Notes: generated by a model not told the origin, from the sequence alone. Positions 1 to 13,269 are shown, counted from the first letter of the stretch. The stretch: DNA of 60,079 bases from Guyanagaster necrorhizus (GCF_019112545.1 NW_025064896.1:504011-564089), one strand, 5' to 3'. Made by a program: numbers and translations.

Positions 1-853
1 CCAGCCATACCTTTCTTGGGATCTTCGTCATTTGCAACGTCAAGTTCTCCCAGATCTTCAGGCAGATAGTCTTCTTCGCATTCGTCAGCTTGGGCACCAT
101 TGTCCTCATCCTCCACTTTATCAGCCGAGGCATCATTCCCCTCGTATTGTTCAATGTCTTCATTGTCGTCTTCTTCGCCGTCCGATACAGCATCTCCGTC
201 ACAGTAAGGATCATCCCACACCTTGGGCTTCATTTCGGTGTGAGTCTCGACGTTAGCGAAATCGAGCTTGCGCGCGTCGCACCGCCTGATAGTCGGCCGA
301 CTGACATCGACGGCGTTGACGTCCACAGAGAGCGAATCACAGAACTTATCCGGGGTGGCATGGCTGTCATTCCACTGAAGAACACAGTGTGCATATCTTG
401 GACGTCGGTCTTCAGGTTTGAGATCAAAAGGCCAGCCGGAGAAAGCTTCGAGCTGTAGCAAATATTAGACAATTGTAGCATGGGCTACCTTGAAGAACAT
501 ACAAATAATTCGTAGGTTTTGGCTTCGGAAGCGGTAGCCATGTCCGTCAATTTATTCAGTCGTTCTTTGCTGGGCTGGAGCTTTCTGAATTGCATCGGAG
601 TGGTTTCGTTCCACGGCAAGAACTCGTTCATAAAGTCGCGGGCTGGCATCGGGCCCTGGGCCATGCCACGCGTCCCTTCAGCGAGCTCAAGACGCCTGTC
701 TATCATCGTGGGGTTTTTGACAGCAAACGGTCCGTGACCAGCAGCTTTCTTTTTAATCGGAGTGTGTCCAACTGACGGGGGGGGGTCGGCGTTGGGAGCA
801 ACGGCAGGTTGGTTGGGAGGAGTTCGAGCACCGTCACGGGTAGAGTCTGACAT
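1..853 (-). CDS. FunK1-type fungal protein kinase, N-terminal part (runs off the window)
   Basis: Two exons are visible (503..853 and 1..452), separated by a 50-bp GTATGT...CAG intron; the frame is still open at base 1. Near residue 60 the product has PMPARDFMNEFLPW, like the PMPxxxFLxEFLP element I associate with the N-terminus of basidiomycete FunK1 kinases. Exon 2 continues with a region ending in FANVETHTEMKPK and then a strongly Asp/Glu-rich stretch, also usual before the kinase core in this family. The catalytic domain would lie outside the window. FunK1 genes are expanded in mushroom-forming fungi and mostly lack known substrates. I chose the Met at 853 because upstream sequence in frame is hydrophobic and atypical. 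Family assignment is from remembered motifs. Confidence 0.6.
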
Positions 854-2072
854 TAGGAAAAAAAGTGAGAAGAGAGCAGAAATTAGGGAGAAGGTGATGA
901 GAGAAGAGGACCTCCAATTCATCCATTATATATTGGATTTCAGTGTGAAGCGAGGCTGGTCCCAAATGAAGAAATTGCACTGTGCCACTCACGTTTAAAG
1001 GTGTCCTAGAGGGGAGACAACAAAGGAAATAGTGGCGTTCTATGAAAAAAAAAACAGTAATTGTAGGAAGAAAGAACAAAGAGAGACTGAAGCAAAGCAA
1101 AGTTCAAGAATCAACTTGCGGCAGCAGCGGCCCGCTCGATCGTTCAACCGGCATTTTCCAGTGGCTTGACTTTTTTCACAACTTTGCTTTGGATCGAATT
1201 CTCTCCTCTTAATCTCTTCAGGTTCGGTTGTATCCCTTTACTATATATCTCACATTCCACAATTCTCATTCGCTCTCCTCACAGTTCGTCACCCTAACTC
1301 ACCCAATGCTATTCAATGACTCATCCCACCTTGAAGTTGTCCTTTATGGCACTTTTGTCGCTTCTTGTACCAATGTATAACCATGTCTAGAGTCACACTA
1401 AGACCAATGTGGACCTGTCAATAACTTAAACCCTGATACTATCGTCAGAAGTAGAAGGAGGTTTCGAAAAATAGTAGGTCGTAGAAGGCACTATTTTGTG
1501 CAGCAACTTGACGAGATCGGCCGAGTTCGAACACCATATTATGTTAACCAAAACACAGTGCTGGCGCAACGAGTTATTGCCAATGTTTCGAAGCTAGTGT
1601 TTAGTAGATGGAGGAAAACTGGCAGAAGGGCTGGTCGTCCCAAAAGAAAAGACCTTGACAAGCAAGGTAATTATGTCCTTCCCGCATGAACGGCTAGCGT
1701 AAATCGACTTATACAGCGGATCCCCTTTCCTTGAGTCAAACAATAAATTTGTCCGCAATTCTCATGCGGGGGGGCAATCCTTTTTCAGAAGCCTTCATTT
1801 ACTACTTAAGGACATTTATGTCGAGTTTCGTGGCAGGAGGTACGGATGCGCTGACTTGGTACAAATCTGTGATTTGTGTTACGATCTGACTATATTGGGG
1901 TGTCTCAACTTTACCCATGAATATTGTGCAATTTTTATGCAATATTCCGCTTATTGGATACTCTTATTGACTAGAATAGACATACAGTATTTGCAACGAT
2001 GATTGCTAGGCATGTTTAAATGAACGTGGGGGGATCCACTGTAGATATATAAATAGCAAATAATGACCCTTC
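854..2072. other. Intergenic stretch without a supported gene
   Basis: Only short open frames occur. The longest plus-strand one (1498..1689, 63 codons) is rich in Arg/Lys but has no recognisable motif. A/T- and pyrimidine-rich tracts near 1040-1060 and 1190-1270 fit promoter sequence for the minus-strand gene on the left. Confidence 0.5.
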
Positions 2073-4021
2073 TCAGGCCTTCTTCACCACATACCTATCC
2101 CAACCTGGATACGCCATATTCTCCCTCCTCAGCTTCTGCATCTCCGCCTCCCTCGGCGTCAAATTAGTCTTCATCGTCATCGTCAATTTCTGCTTGCCTT
2201 TCTCCGTAACCTCATGATGATGCTCCCATATTGGTACATCATTCGTAGGCAGTATCACAATCTTCAGCTTCTGGCTGTCGCCTGGGACACGAGGAAAGGG
2301 CGGGGGTTTTATTGATTTGGGTTTGGCGATTCCAAGGTGTTCGTGCAGGTGCTCGAGGTATTGCTGGTCTGCCGAAGAGGATGACGGGTTGGGAGCATTG
2401 GTGTCAGGCGGTAATAGGTCGAGTAGTTCTGTTATGGCGTCATTATTTGACGGTTGGAATTTGAGTATGGCGCGCAAATCTGGAAGATGTCAGAAACGGC
2501 ATGGATAAGCGGGCACCAAAGACACCTCTGATAGCGTCGTCTATTTTCCCGAGCATTCTTCGAGCACGCGCGCGACGGAAGTATCCCTTTCCGCTACGGT
2601 GCTGGCTTAATGCCTTCGTGCATGCCTTTTCTGCCTCTATCCAGCTAAATTCAACGACGATTGAGCAGTTATGAAAGACACCAAACATGCAGAATCGTAC
2701 TTGTTGAGCTTCAGATACGCGGCAGCTAAATTCAGTTGGTAATGCGGCAGCTCAGGCTCAATTTTATGTGCCACTTGATAGTGTGTAATCGCTGTATCAA
2801 ATAGTCCCCTCCGGAAAGCAGTGTTACCCTTGTAAGAAGAACATGAGCTATGACTTGGTGACATGGCCTGTGCACCCACCTGCTCCTTCTCTCGCTCAGC
2901 TTTGAGGAACCGCCACTCCATAATCTCTCCAATAGTCATACTGGGATCGATATCCTCATCTAAGTCCTCTGGGTCCATGCCACTGAAATCTAGCTCCAGC
3001 TCCCATATATCCTCCTCATCTTCGGTCTCCCAACCAAATACACCGCTCCCTCTTCCATCCCACTCCCTCTGCTTCCCCGAACGCACCCCGCTTTCCTCCT
3101 CGTCCTCCCTCACAGTCTTCTCGCACACTTCGCCTAGATGATCCGTCGAGCACCCACAATCACACCACTTTGTGGACAGCTTCTCCCTCAATACTTGGCC
3201 GTACCCTCGTACATCATACTCCCGCGCTACTCGCCAAAGCATCTGGGTGACCTTCTCATACCCCAATCGCACCTTGGGTCGCCAATCATGCTGCCACTCT
3301 AGCGGCACCTCGCTCCATCTAGCATATTTGTGCTCGCATGCCTCCTCCAGGGCTTCTATTCCCTCCTTGAGAGACCCTAGATGAGGTGGTTTAGACATAA
3401 CAGGTGGCGGCATCGCCTCCAACACATCCAAATGCGTCTTCAGAGACGGATAATGCGGCAGCAGCTTCATCGAATGTAGACCGCGTTTCTGACATATAGC
3501 AACATTGTTTGACATAGCCTGAAAGGAAAGTACGTCAGTCGGTATCGCAAAAACAAGACTCCGATGCGTACGAAATGTCTCAACGCCGTATAACTCCACA
3601 AAACACTCTTCGTTGCAACCCTTTCACCAGCTTGACGCATGTCCATGCTGATCGCGGCTCGGAAAAAATCCTTAATTTCTTCACAGTCCGCATTATGTGC
3701 CGCCCAACTTGGACCACCCAATGTCACGCAACGCATCACAAAGGTGGGCAGATGCACAAGAGCGATATCATGAAGACGTGTCGAGAACAGGCGCGCGATG
3801 TCCTGTTCATAACGGAGGAGCAGGATGCGGGAAATGGCGCGTTCAAGCTGAGTGACAGCTGACATAGCCTGCGTTATGCTGCGGTCAGCGTTGGGATTGG
3901 GACGGTACGGATGTCGGTGCTTGAGTACTTGCTTGGGGCCATTACCGCCATTGTTGGAGCCCTTTCCGGTCTTCTTGGGAATGGGAGTGCGCTTTTTGAT
4001 ATGAGAGTATTTTGCGGGCAT
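2073..4021 (-). CDS. TPR-repeat protein, co-chaperone-like
   Basis: Five exons (3572..4021, 2880..3518, 2701..2828, 2526..2644, 2073..2479) with introns of 46-56 bp give 580 aa. Residues about 360-480 form three tetratricopeptide repeats: KEQGNTAFRRGLFDTAITHY, then a helix pair ending KLNNWIEAEKACTKAL, then GYFRRARARRMLGKIDDAI. The GNxAF and A-A-Y-L positions are the kind seen in Hsp70/Hsp90-binding TPR domains. Ahead of the repeats lies a long helical region and an acidic segment (EDEEDIWELELDF). The N-terminus is Lys-rich. The splice in the second repeat (GTACGATT donor) was preferred over two alternatives because only it restores the TPR consensus. The partner is unknown; a role as adaptor or co-chaperone is inference. 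Confidence 0.75.
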
Positions 4022-5119
4022 ACTATACTGAGCAGGAGAGTTTAAATACTCGGTTCATGAGAATGAAGAGCACGTACAGATTCTGTGTGAAGAAAGTGGG
4101 ACTCTAGTCAATGGCAATTACGCCACGTAACGGACCTGTGGTGTTACTCCACGTCAGGTATCTCGGACAAAAGGTGACGGATTCCAACAAACCAACGAGA
4201 TGTATTCTCTGTCTATTAAGCACTCAGCAGCGCCTACAGCATGAAATCACGAAATACGCACCGCCGTACGTTGCCACGGTAATATCAGCAAAATGGGACC
4301 GAAAGATATCCGGTCACTCTGCTTGTAATTACAAAGTACCGCCGTAGCCGTGGTCGAAAAGAAAAACAGGTAAAATCCTTTCCCGAACTCGCTTCGAAGG
4401 GTCGGTCACAAGCTTTCCAGTCCTGTGCCTATCCAGCATTAATAGAAATATATAGAACACCAGCGCTAAACACATACCTTTACGCGCTGAGCAATGTAGC
4501 AAGGTCTCTCGGTATCTTCCCAAAAGGTCGCAAAGTCTGAGGATGAGATTCTTCTCGTGGTCTTTTCCCTTGCAGCTGAACGCCTTTCAGCTATTGAAAA
4601 CAGCGGTCAGAGCAAGAAGAAATATTGTGCGAATATACTCTGGAACTCGCCGGGCTATACAACACGTATATTGCGACGGCGGTCGTCGAGGATTGAAAGG
4701 AGATTTGTCAAGCAGAACCCACGAATTATTTCTGGAAATAATTTATGGACATTATATAATCAGACATTTATGTATCGGCCCGACTTCCGAGAGTCCTAGA
4801 TTTGAAATGGTCTAACCGTCGGGTCTTATTCATCCCTTCGGCCGAAGTTACGCTCAACTCGCTAGCGCGAATTTTGACACCAGATCAATAAATCCTAAGT
4901 AGCCAGCAGATTATCTAAGGAATGATAGCAGATTCAGTGGGGGGAACGTATTACATTGGACGCGAGTCACCCAACGAGTAAGAGATCCAAATATGGCGAC
5001 TTTATGGTCCCTGGTGTGTCTGTTTGATCAGCACCTTATTAAAGTTAAGGAGAGTAGAGTATTTGATAAAGTACGTATGACACAAACCCATTTACCGTGT
5101 GTCTATAAGTACCGTATAT
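4022..5119. other. Intergenic stretch without a supported gene
   Basis: Overlapping plus-strand frames of 80-90 codons at 4543..4815 read through each other and show no domain, signal peptide or splice pattern. I see nothing else here. Confidence 0.45.
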
Positions 5120-6411
5120 TCATAAATTCCCCGAGGCCTCCCGTACCTGCAAAGACCGGCCATGATGTAACATCGGCAGCTGCCTTCGTACCCAAGACTG
5201 CATGAAAAGGAAGTCGGACATATTTTCATGGTCCGCATCAAGAGCGATCCTGACTTCTACCGCAGGAGTGCCAGTCACGCCCACTCCACAAAGAGACGAG
5301 TCGATGTGTGCCCACGCGTCAATAGACTCGTTGTCGAACAACGAAGCTAATGGCACGCTAGAACCTGTCTCCAACTGAAGGGTGATGGAGATCTCAACTG
5401 GTTCCCAGCCTTCTGAGGCTACAGCGGCGCGGCTGAAATTGTTTGACCACCACTGTAGTGATGGTGAAAACCTGGCGGATCCAGTTGTAGTTACAAGGAA
5501 TGAAATCTCAGATACGCCGTTGAGGGGCACGGATCTCAAGGCTTCCTCTGTAGAGATGTTAGCAAACAGTTACAATGCCAGAAGCAAGGAAGCATACCGA
5601 GACCGTGACAATCCCCAACCGAAATCGATCCAAGCATACCGCCGTCAGATATGACCAAGCAGTTCCAAAGTTTATCCAACCCCTCCACTACTGCATCCGA
5701 AGAGACGCAAACTTCATTCAGCCAGAGTCTTTCGACCATATCCATTCGAATGGGGGGACGAGAACCAAACAATATATTCAGCACCTCAGCGTCACCCTCG
5801 GACTGTACGTCAAGCATCAACATGCTCAAACGACACTCTTCAGCAGGCTGATCCCTAGTTGACCCATCCGATGACCGCGTACTGGATTCAAAGGTAATAT
5901 TCCCTAAATCCAAGACTTCCAACGAATCTGAAGAATACCTCAGCAGCGCCCGAAACTCGTCATCGGACCCGAAGCGTACAGAATCCAAATGAATTCTGGT
6001 AAACTTCTTGCTCGTAATGGCTGAGCGACTGGTATCTGGAAGAGAGGAAAATATGACGAAGACCATGCTAATGTCTGTAACATTAACAAGGGCCCGCATC
6101 ACGCCTGGAAATGTCGGCTCCGTGGGGATCCACAAATGATCCCAGAGACCCTCACATATATTGAGCGTCCGTACAAGTGGTGGAATATGAGGTGTCGATT
6201 CGACGAGATTGTGGAAGGCTCGACATGCGTTCGGGGAGTGGGGTGAACTCGGCGGATGAAAAGAAAGTATGGAAAAGAGAATTCGTAGGCAGTGCGGACG
6301 AAAGGATCTCGAAACCCGTGAGAGTGCTCGTATAGATTCACGATCTATATTCGAGTCAAGTGCCTCGAGAATGGTATCGACTACTTCCCTCGAGATCGAA
6401 CGAATAGGCAT
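5120..6411 (-). CDS. F-box-like protein with degenerate leucine-rich C-terminus
   Basis: Two exons (5598..6411, 5120..5547) joined across a 50-bp GTATGC...CTACAG intron with a TGCTAAC branch point give 413 aa. The N-terminus MPIRSISREVVDTILEAL followed by IRALSRVSRSFRPHCLRILF matches the F-box-like motif of the many Agaricomycete F-box proteins (two helices, S-R-V/W-S-R, then L-x-R-x-x-L/I-F). After it come alternating Leu/Ile-rich segments such as LRYSSDSLEVLDLGNITF, as in LRR-like repeats. Such proteins are presumed SCF ubiquitin-ligase receptors, but most are uncharacterised. An upstream in-frame Met at 6465 would add 18 residues; I prefer 6411 because the domain starts immediately. Confidence 0.7.
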
Positions 6412-9400
6412 ATTGACAATGGAAACTTGGAGACGGACACTAGAATATAAGTGTGAGTGTGACAATTATGCGATGGAAACAAAAGCCTTTTTTCTGGAAC
6501 TTGCGCAAAACGGGACTATTGCACAGCCTTTGCTCTTTAACACCTTGCATCCTCAGCATGCGCGGCAGGCATCGGACAAAGATACGCGCAACTCCAGAAC
6601 GGATCCATGGACGTTAAGTCGTAATTTCGATATCTCAAGGACGTGTTATCTACGCGAAATCGCACGAACTCAAGTTCGTGGGAGTAGATCTAGGAGAACA
6701 TACAGATCGCCCTAACCACCGTGATCCGGAAGGGCTCCCGCTCAGATCTTCGTCATTGGACTATTACATCGCGGGAGAATACTGGGGATACCGGAGAGCA
6801 TCAGATAACAGGGAAAGAAAACCCAACTCGTGTGGATGGATAGCTGAGACTAGAGCTCCGCCATTGCTAACGGAGCATCACTGTGCCTATCAAAAGGACA
6901 GATAATGCATCTAAATCACTTGCTAGATGCGTCGCAACGATATGGCAATTGAAAACGTATTTCCTAGGGCGCATGGCATGATAACATTCCAGATTACTTG
7001 AAGAAAGGCATTTATCGTCCTTGTTTGTACAAGCGGACCCAGTTCGATGGTCGTTCGTCCCGTGTAAGGGTCGCATTTGACCGACAAAACCCTGGATTTT
7101 GAACAGTGCAATCTTGTCATAAGCATGACCGACTTATCATTAATAACCTAAGAATTCATCAGTAATAGTTAAAGAAAGAATAAGCTGATGTTAGTTGCCT
7201 TGAATTGGACAATTACAGTCAGAATACTAGAGTCGGTGACAGGCCCACGGACTGCGGCAGCGCTTAAACTTGTCAACTTAGCAGCCACGGTCGCGTGACT
7301 TCGGTTACGGTCCGATATCGGGTTTTCCCTAAGTTCGCTTAGGATTAATCGGAATGGCAGAGAGGACCAAAGAGCCTTCTGAATTCCACCACGTCCTCTG
7401 AGTATAAAAATCGAAATGTCCGACTCTTGCGGACCAAACTTCGAACATCTTAGCTAGAGGCTTAAAACAGCTAATTTGATCCATCAATGGCTTGATTCCA
7501 ACTTGATTCTGCCCTTCTGGAGGGTACGCCTACTATCATTCCAGCTAAAAGTGTGCTAAATGGTCCGGTTCTTTGCCTTCTGATAGTAAATCCTCCATAC
7601 TTAGTAGGCAAAATCTAGACTTCAGACTCAGCAAGATACCAAGCACTGGTTCGCCATTACTTTGCGATCCGTATATTTTCACCTGTCTGCTGAGGTGTTC
7701 TCTACTAGTCCGGCAGCGAAAGAAGTGAACATATAGTGTCCAACGGATAGAATAGGTGGTTCTCAGGATCATTGACAAGGGTTCTCCCGGGGAAGTAAGT
7801 TTGCGGCGGTAAGTCGTCATTTGATACTTCTGTAGTAAAGTTGGTAGTCGGTATCGACCCTGTCTTGAAATCCACTCCGGCTTAATTCGACACAAGGCCT
7901 TAATTCAGAAACCAAGAACGTTTGTATTCGTGGGGTGCACTTGGTCGATTGCCAATGACAGGCACTGAAGTACACGTTTCATGAAAAAAAAAGGAAACCG
8001 AGAATACTCAGTAACAGCAGTCCCATGTTATCCTTTTATCCCAATGTAATTCGGAGATATCTGCCAATCAGAAACACGCGCCCCTACTTCCACCTGGTTT
8101 GCCCTTGGAAATATCCAGTAACCTGGCCAACCTATAGAATCATCCATTCAGTGAAATGATTCATATATAGTTCAAATGAAAAGAAACCGCGGGGTGCCTC
8201 CGCACGTCCCGTGCCCAACGGACTACTACTCTATCGCCGAAACCTTCCTGTGTAACGGCGAACATGGCAAAAAAATGGTTAACTGTCAAGGTGATTGCCT
8301 TGATGAGAAGGTTTCATGATCTTCTACGGCGTCGGGAACAATGCCCTGGTCTTGTTGAGAATACGTCCATACGGTGGGAAGGGGGACCTTCGAATCATAG
8401 TGAGCATATCGAAGATACTGAGGTGGCCAAGGCCCATGGTTAGTGTAGCCAGATGTGGATGTTGCACTTGAGCTGTACAGACCGACATGTCTCTCGACAG
8501 CGACCTATGCGGTGGACTGTCGTCGTACATAAGCATTCAAGACGAAGGCATCAAACACGCGTGGAATCTCTGACAGCGCAGATGCTCAATCAAGTTTAAT
8601 GAATAGGGATACAATGTTAGAGCAAAGTCTCGTGAAGAATAGCTCGCGCTTACCTGGTTTAAGTGTTCCTAGTTAGTACTTCATGCCGGGCGGCAAAGCA
8701 TCACCTTTCGGTACAATGCGCGCAAATCTCGCTACTCTCCGAAGAACATCTGTTCCGCGAGGCGCATGCCCTGTTCTTTGGGGCCCGGCCGACTCTCTAG
8801 GCAACTACTATTCTCCCACCTGACCTCGACTACTTACAATAGTGATCAGATATGAACAAATGACGGTAGAAATCACCAACGAGACTCCCGATTCATAAGT
8901 ACCTTTCATCTTTCCCAGATGGACGCGATTGTGCAGGTCATCAGCCTCTACCATACTCCTGATGATCAGCTGAACATGGATGGCATTGTATCCTTGCGTA
9001 ATGAAGGCGCGGCTACTCGCGGGGTGGCACAATCGACATCCCAAACAGTCGTTAAGTAGCGTAAATTTGTTTCTTCGCCAACAAATTTCTCTGCTCTCTA
9101 CGCCGTTCATTATCTTCATACACAGTGAGACATTGAGACATTCACCATGTAACTCACCAAACAGCATCATTCCTTCGGCTTGTGCCATGAGATAACCAGC
9201 CTAGATATCGCCGTAAAATTTGGACTTTTACATAACGATAGCTCCCCGAGCTGCGCTACCGCATCCATGGAGTCGGATCTGCGCGAGCATCGGAATGCTA
9301 AGCCAATTGACTGAAGCGCAGTTGATTCCTTGGGTCAGTCCCTTGAGTCAGAATGGCGGGATGTCATCACTCATCAGCGGAGACTATTGCATCGAAATTC

Positions 9401-9637
9401 GGTTGACCACCGAGACTCCATAGCACAAGCTTGAAGGAATACACCTCTGCTCGTACGTATCGAAGTAAGAGTCCAGCGAACTGGGCAACAAAATCTGAGG
9501 GAAGACACCCAATCTTGCGTGACTGCACTGAGGACGTGCATGTCAAACTTGTGTTCGAAATAGCACATGAAAACTTAAAGAACAATGTATCATACACACA
9601 GCGGCTGCGGTTTCTTTCACTGACGTACGTAGTTTAG
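6412..9637. other. 3.2-kb stretch with no recognisable gene
   Basis: No frame longer than about 126 codons occurs and none shows a family motif. A minus-strand frame at 8808..9188 contains a hydrophobic segment (SLVISTVICSYLITIV) that could be a membrane helix of a decayed or highly spliced gene. A TATA-like TATAAAAA lies near 7405. I cannot build a gene model. Confidence 0.4.
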
Positions 9638-10816
9638 TTACGCCTTGTTCTTCAGCTGAGCGCTTTCCCAAAGACTTTGGTAGTTTGGGTCCGATGGCTT
9701 GATACCATTTCCCCATTGATGCAGACTCTCTTCACATTCGGCCTCACTGACATATTCAGCCTGAACCGTCACAGCTAAGGGCTTGGACTCGAGAATCTCC
9801 CTCGCGAAGTAAGGAAGCTATTATCGATATTCAATATCTTACCAAAAAGCGATGCGAAAAGAACACCATACCTTGAATTTGCGATCGTTAAGGAACCAAG
9901 CCGCGGTGAACATCATAGCCAACATGATCCTATCCTCATTACTGGTGTTAGGCATACCCGCATGCCAGATACGCTGATCGCGCAACATTACACCTCCCGG
10001 CTTGCATACAATCTGGATGGGCGGGCGGAATTTCCTGCGCTCCTCGACGAGCTCAGGACGGATAAAGCATAGAGGCTCGCGTGATGTCGGGTACTGCGCA
10101 GGCCACATCTGGTCACCCGGATCAGTAGTAGCATGGGAACCAAGCCACATTTCCGTCGACCCATTCTCCGGTGTGAATTCAGAGAGAGGGAAGTTGGCGA
10201 TAATGATTGAGGGAGCGAGAGGATGGATGAATGAACTATCTTTGTGCACGTCTTGACGTTCCGTGGTCTGCTTGTTAGCGTTGTTGCCGCTTATAAAGGA
10301 CCAAGAGGCGGAAGGACCTGTAAACGGTCCGGTGGGAACAATAATCAATAGAGGCGCTGCAGCAGACTTACCCAAATAGTACGAAACGACCTGGTGAACG
10401 AATGCATTGGCATATACGTCCTCAAAGAAGAGAGACCGGGTGGCAAGTGGAGGAGACTGAAGGAAGTTCGCTTGATGACTCAGACTCAGACCGCCAAGTA
10501 CACAATAAGCCCAAAATCATTACATACTGGCGACACCTTGATTATACTGGGAGATGTCGTCCCCCTTCTTGGCCTTCAGGATCTTTGCTTCATCCAGCAT
10601 CGCAAGTCGAAGCTTCTCAACATGTTCAGGATCAACTATGACGAATGAGCTTCAGAATATGATCTTCCTTCGACAAAACAGCGCACCGATATTCTCTAAA
10701 TAGACCGCACCATCGCGATTCAAACCTTCGATTGCTCGTTGCAGGCTACACTTGGAGTATCTCCCTTCAGCACGTTCTGCATCAGACAGTGAGACGATAA
10801 CAGGTTGATCAGACAT
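9638..10816 (-). CDS. Phytanoyl-CoA dioxygenase (PhyH)-family Fe(II)/2-oxoglutarate oxygenase
   Basis: Five exons (10687..10816, 10528..10635, 10372..10470, 9872..10317, 9638..9817) with introns of 51-57 bp give 320 aa. The iron-binding facial triad is visible: H137-K-D139 in RQDVHKDSSF, and H231 in RIWHAGMPN. R242 (NEDR) is placed to bind 2-oxoglutarate. The flanks (FISGNNAN, NGSTEMWLGSH, KPGGVMLRDQRIWH) are typical of fungal PhyH-like enzymes. No peroxisomal targeting tripeptide ends the protein (LKNKA) and there is no signal peptide, so it is probably cytosolic. The substrate cannot be read from sequence. Related fungal enzymes act in secondary metabolism or lipid oxidation, but no biosynthetic cluster surrounds it. 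Confidence 0.88.
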
Positions 10817-11512
10817 TGACCAAAATTTAGGGTTCCTCGGATGAAGTGCGAGAAACGCTATCTATATAGATGCTAGCCCTGTCCTATTCGCTTTTCCGGT
10901 AGATAAGACAAGTCGCCCTATCTAGGGCGTAAGATAGGGTGACAAGAGATCGGCATTTCGTTGTTTGTTTATAACATCTTCATTGTTTAACATCAACAAG
11001 GGACTGACCAATGGCGGGTTGGAATTTTGGAGACATCGTCAATACAGCAGTATGTATGGGGAGGTGATGGATGAAAAATGGCGGCGTTCATAAGAAAGGA
11101 GGTGCCCGCGGCCATCGTACAGCGGCGGAGCCGCGGATATTCTCCGCATCGTAGCCGGATACGGCCCGGGCGTGCTCAGAAGGCGATTCAAAAGCCTTCG
11201 AAATTGTCGCCGCCGGCAAAAGCCCCTCCCTGGACGACCTCCTGGGACGCAGAGGTGTCTGTTGAAGGACAGCATCATTATCCGCCTCGAAAGTCGTAGT
11301 GAAGTTACACGGGCCCGCTGGAATAGCATTGGTTTCGGAGAGGAAAGAAGATCGAAGCACATGAGAAAAAAGACGATAAACGACAATGCAAGGCTTCAGT
11401 GAAGGCATTGGCTGGAATAGCGATAGTCGCGACCGACAAGTTTGTTGCGGAAATGCGATCTCCCACGAAATAAGGATGCTTGGGTGGGCAGGTAATTGAA
11501 CGTGGGAATGGT
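10817..11512. other. Intergenic stretch with unassigned minus-strand frames
   Basis: Two overlapping minus-strand frames (11088..11408 and 11039..11386) are fairly long and GC-rich but share no known motif and lack a clear splice pattern. An inverted or repeated GCCCTATCT/AGATAGGGT motif lies around 10915-10940. I could not assign a gene. Confidence 0.4.
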
Positions 11513-12179
11513 TCAGTCGTGCAATGATTCAATTTCTTGCGTACTGGTGTCCAAATATTCATCATAGGAATCCTTGTAAGAAGCTAAAAAGAAAGTGAGC
11601 GAATGCTTCAGCAGCAGCATCGGAATAGGATATACCTGGAGTCTGCGCTCTGGCTCGATACTGAGCTATCACTTTACGATTGTATTCTATGGTGGATAAT
11701 TGGGCGTGTTTGATTGTACCTGCCAAAGAAGAGTGTCAGACGCGTACCAACAGTTTGATTTGAATACGAACCAGACATGTGTATAACATATGGAACAATC
11801 CGGATTCCATTTATCGAATCCAGCAATGTGATCCCTCCTCGAGCAACATGGTGGTGGTCCCTCGCGACACGGATAATACATATATTTGTTGTTGGCGAGA
11901 AATATTTGACTAGAACTATTATCAACACCATTAAAATCATATGGCAAAATAAAACAAACCAGTCAAAGAATCTGCTACACTACCCCAGCCTACATCGCTA
12001 AAATAATTTTGAATGCCTTCCTTCAAAGCAGCCCAGATTTGTTTTGCATCAAGCCGAGTCGAAACCCTTTGCTGCTCGCATACTGGGATAAGCTCTACCA
12101 AAAACCATCGATTCTGTTGGTAAATCCAGCACCTCTTCAGCTTTATTTTCACGATTTCACTGACCTTGAACCGAACCAT
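11513..12179 (-). CDS. POP5: RNase P/MRP protein subunit POP5
   Basis: Five exons (12165..12179, 11960..12113, 11772..11909, 11636..11719, 11513..11583) with introns of 50-52 bp give 153 aa, the usual POP5 size. The core is unmistakable: MVRFKNRWFLVELIP, then LDAKQIWAALKEGIQNYFSD, VGWGSVADSLTVKYFSPTTN, ICIIRVARDHHH, and GTIKHAQLSTIEYNRKVIAQ. POP5 is a conserved protein of the RNase P and RNase MRP ribonucleoproteins, which process tRNA 5' ends and pre-rRNA in the nucleus and nucleolus. The first exon is only five codons. The last splice was chosen because it yields an acidic tail (SYKDSYDEYL) rather than an immediate stop. Confidence 0.93.
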
Positions 12180-13236
12180 GTCAAAGAGGTAAAAGAGGTG
12201 TGGGAATTACGAGAATCACAGCCACTTCGCTCGCATGGTATATAAATAGTTCGATCTCCCATTTGTGTCGTACTTGCATTCCATTCCCCCCTTTCAAGTT
12301 TTCTTTCTCTGCAATCATGCATCAGTGCATTCAATCCTTCTCTTTTTGTTCCTTGACCTGCTTCATCGCCGTTAATCATGCAGTGCATCACCGTTCTCCA
12401 CCTTTTAATCTTTTGTAACTCTTGTTCCCTTATCGTTCTTTTCATCATTCATGATGTCCATGAGTATTTACGAGTATCTGACTACATACATGTAACATGA
12501 TGGACAATGTCTAATACTCATCATCTTATTCCATCCCTCTAACAGCATCAAACCTGTGAGACATTCCCAGTTCCACATCTTTTCAGTGGCTATCACGGCA
12601 ACATGGCACTTTTATAGTCTGTGACATATTTTGCAGCTGTAGAACTTTATTGGGACATGCCAGTTTCCGAATTCTAGATAAACTCTTTACTGTTCACCAC
12701 CATGTTGATTCAAATTCTTCCTTCCGATTTTCCTGTCAAATCTGCTGCTATTTACAAATATTCAAAGGCAGAAGTAGTTCGCACTTTTCCCCTGGAGCTG
12801 AAGGTAAGAATACCTGTAAGGTGTTGTGAGACATATGCTTATCACATGTTTCACATAGGCTGGATAGAACATCATGTCACTCAGAGTACTGAAGAAGATT
12901 GGAAGGACGCTGCGATCACACTCAACACCTCCAATGACCTGTCAAGAAAGACTATCCCAAAACTTCAGCAGATCAAGATCAGACCGCAGCCTGCATGGCA
13001 CTTGGATACATAAAACTCCATCAATTCCCAATACAGCTGTTCCATTGTTCAACAAAAACCCAGTAATGACCTCATCTAGGGCATTCGATAGTGCATTTTC
13101 GGTGGGTCAGGCATCGGTACTAGGCCAAGCTGTTGACATCTGGGATACATGACAACGCATCGGTAAACACCGGGGATGTTCCTTTGTTTCTCGGACAAGT
13201 ATTTATAGGCTTACCTCATCACACAGCTCTTTCCTC

Positions 13237-13269
13237 AGTCCTTCTACGTCCTAACGTGTCGAGACTGAG
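13237..13269. repeat. 33-bp direct repeat, copy A
   Basis: A 33-bp unit (beginning AGTCCTTCTACGTCCTAACG) recurs at 13349..13381 with two transitions. A second, 18-bp unit (AGCTACTGCCTCTACAGG) at 13321..13338 recurs at 13380..13397 with one transition. Both repeats are thus part of one small local duplication. Confidence 0.8.

Noticed and set aside
6269..6715. 148-codon plus-strand frame
   Set aside because: It overlaps the F-box gene in antisense and continues into sequence without any motif.
11039..11408. Possible gene downstream of POP5
   Set aside because: Two minus-strand frames overlap with equal length and neither has a motif, splice sites or a plausible start context.
12240..12700. 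Possible second CpG-depleted segment
   Set aside because: CG is sparse but present several times, unlike the complete absence at 57.7-58.8 kb.
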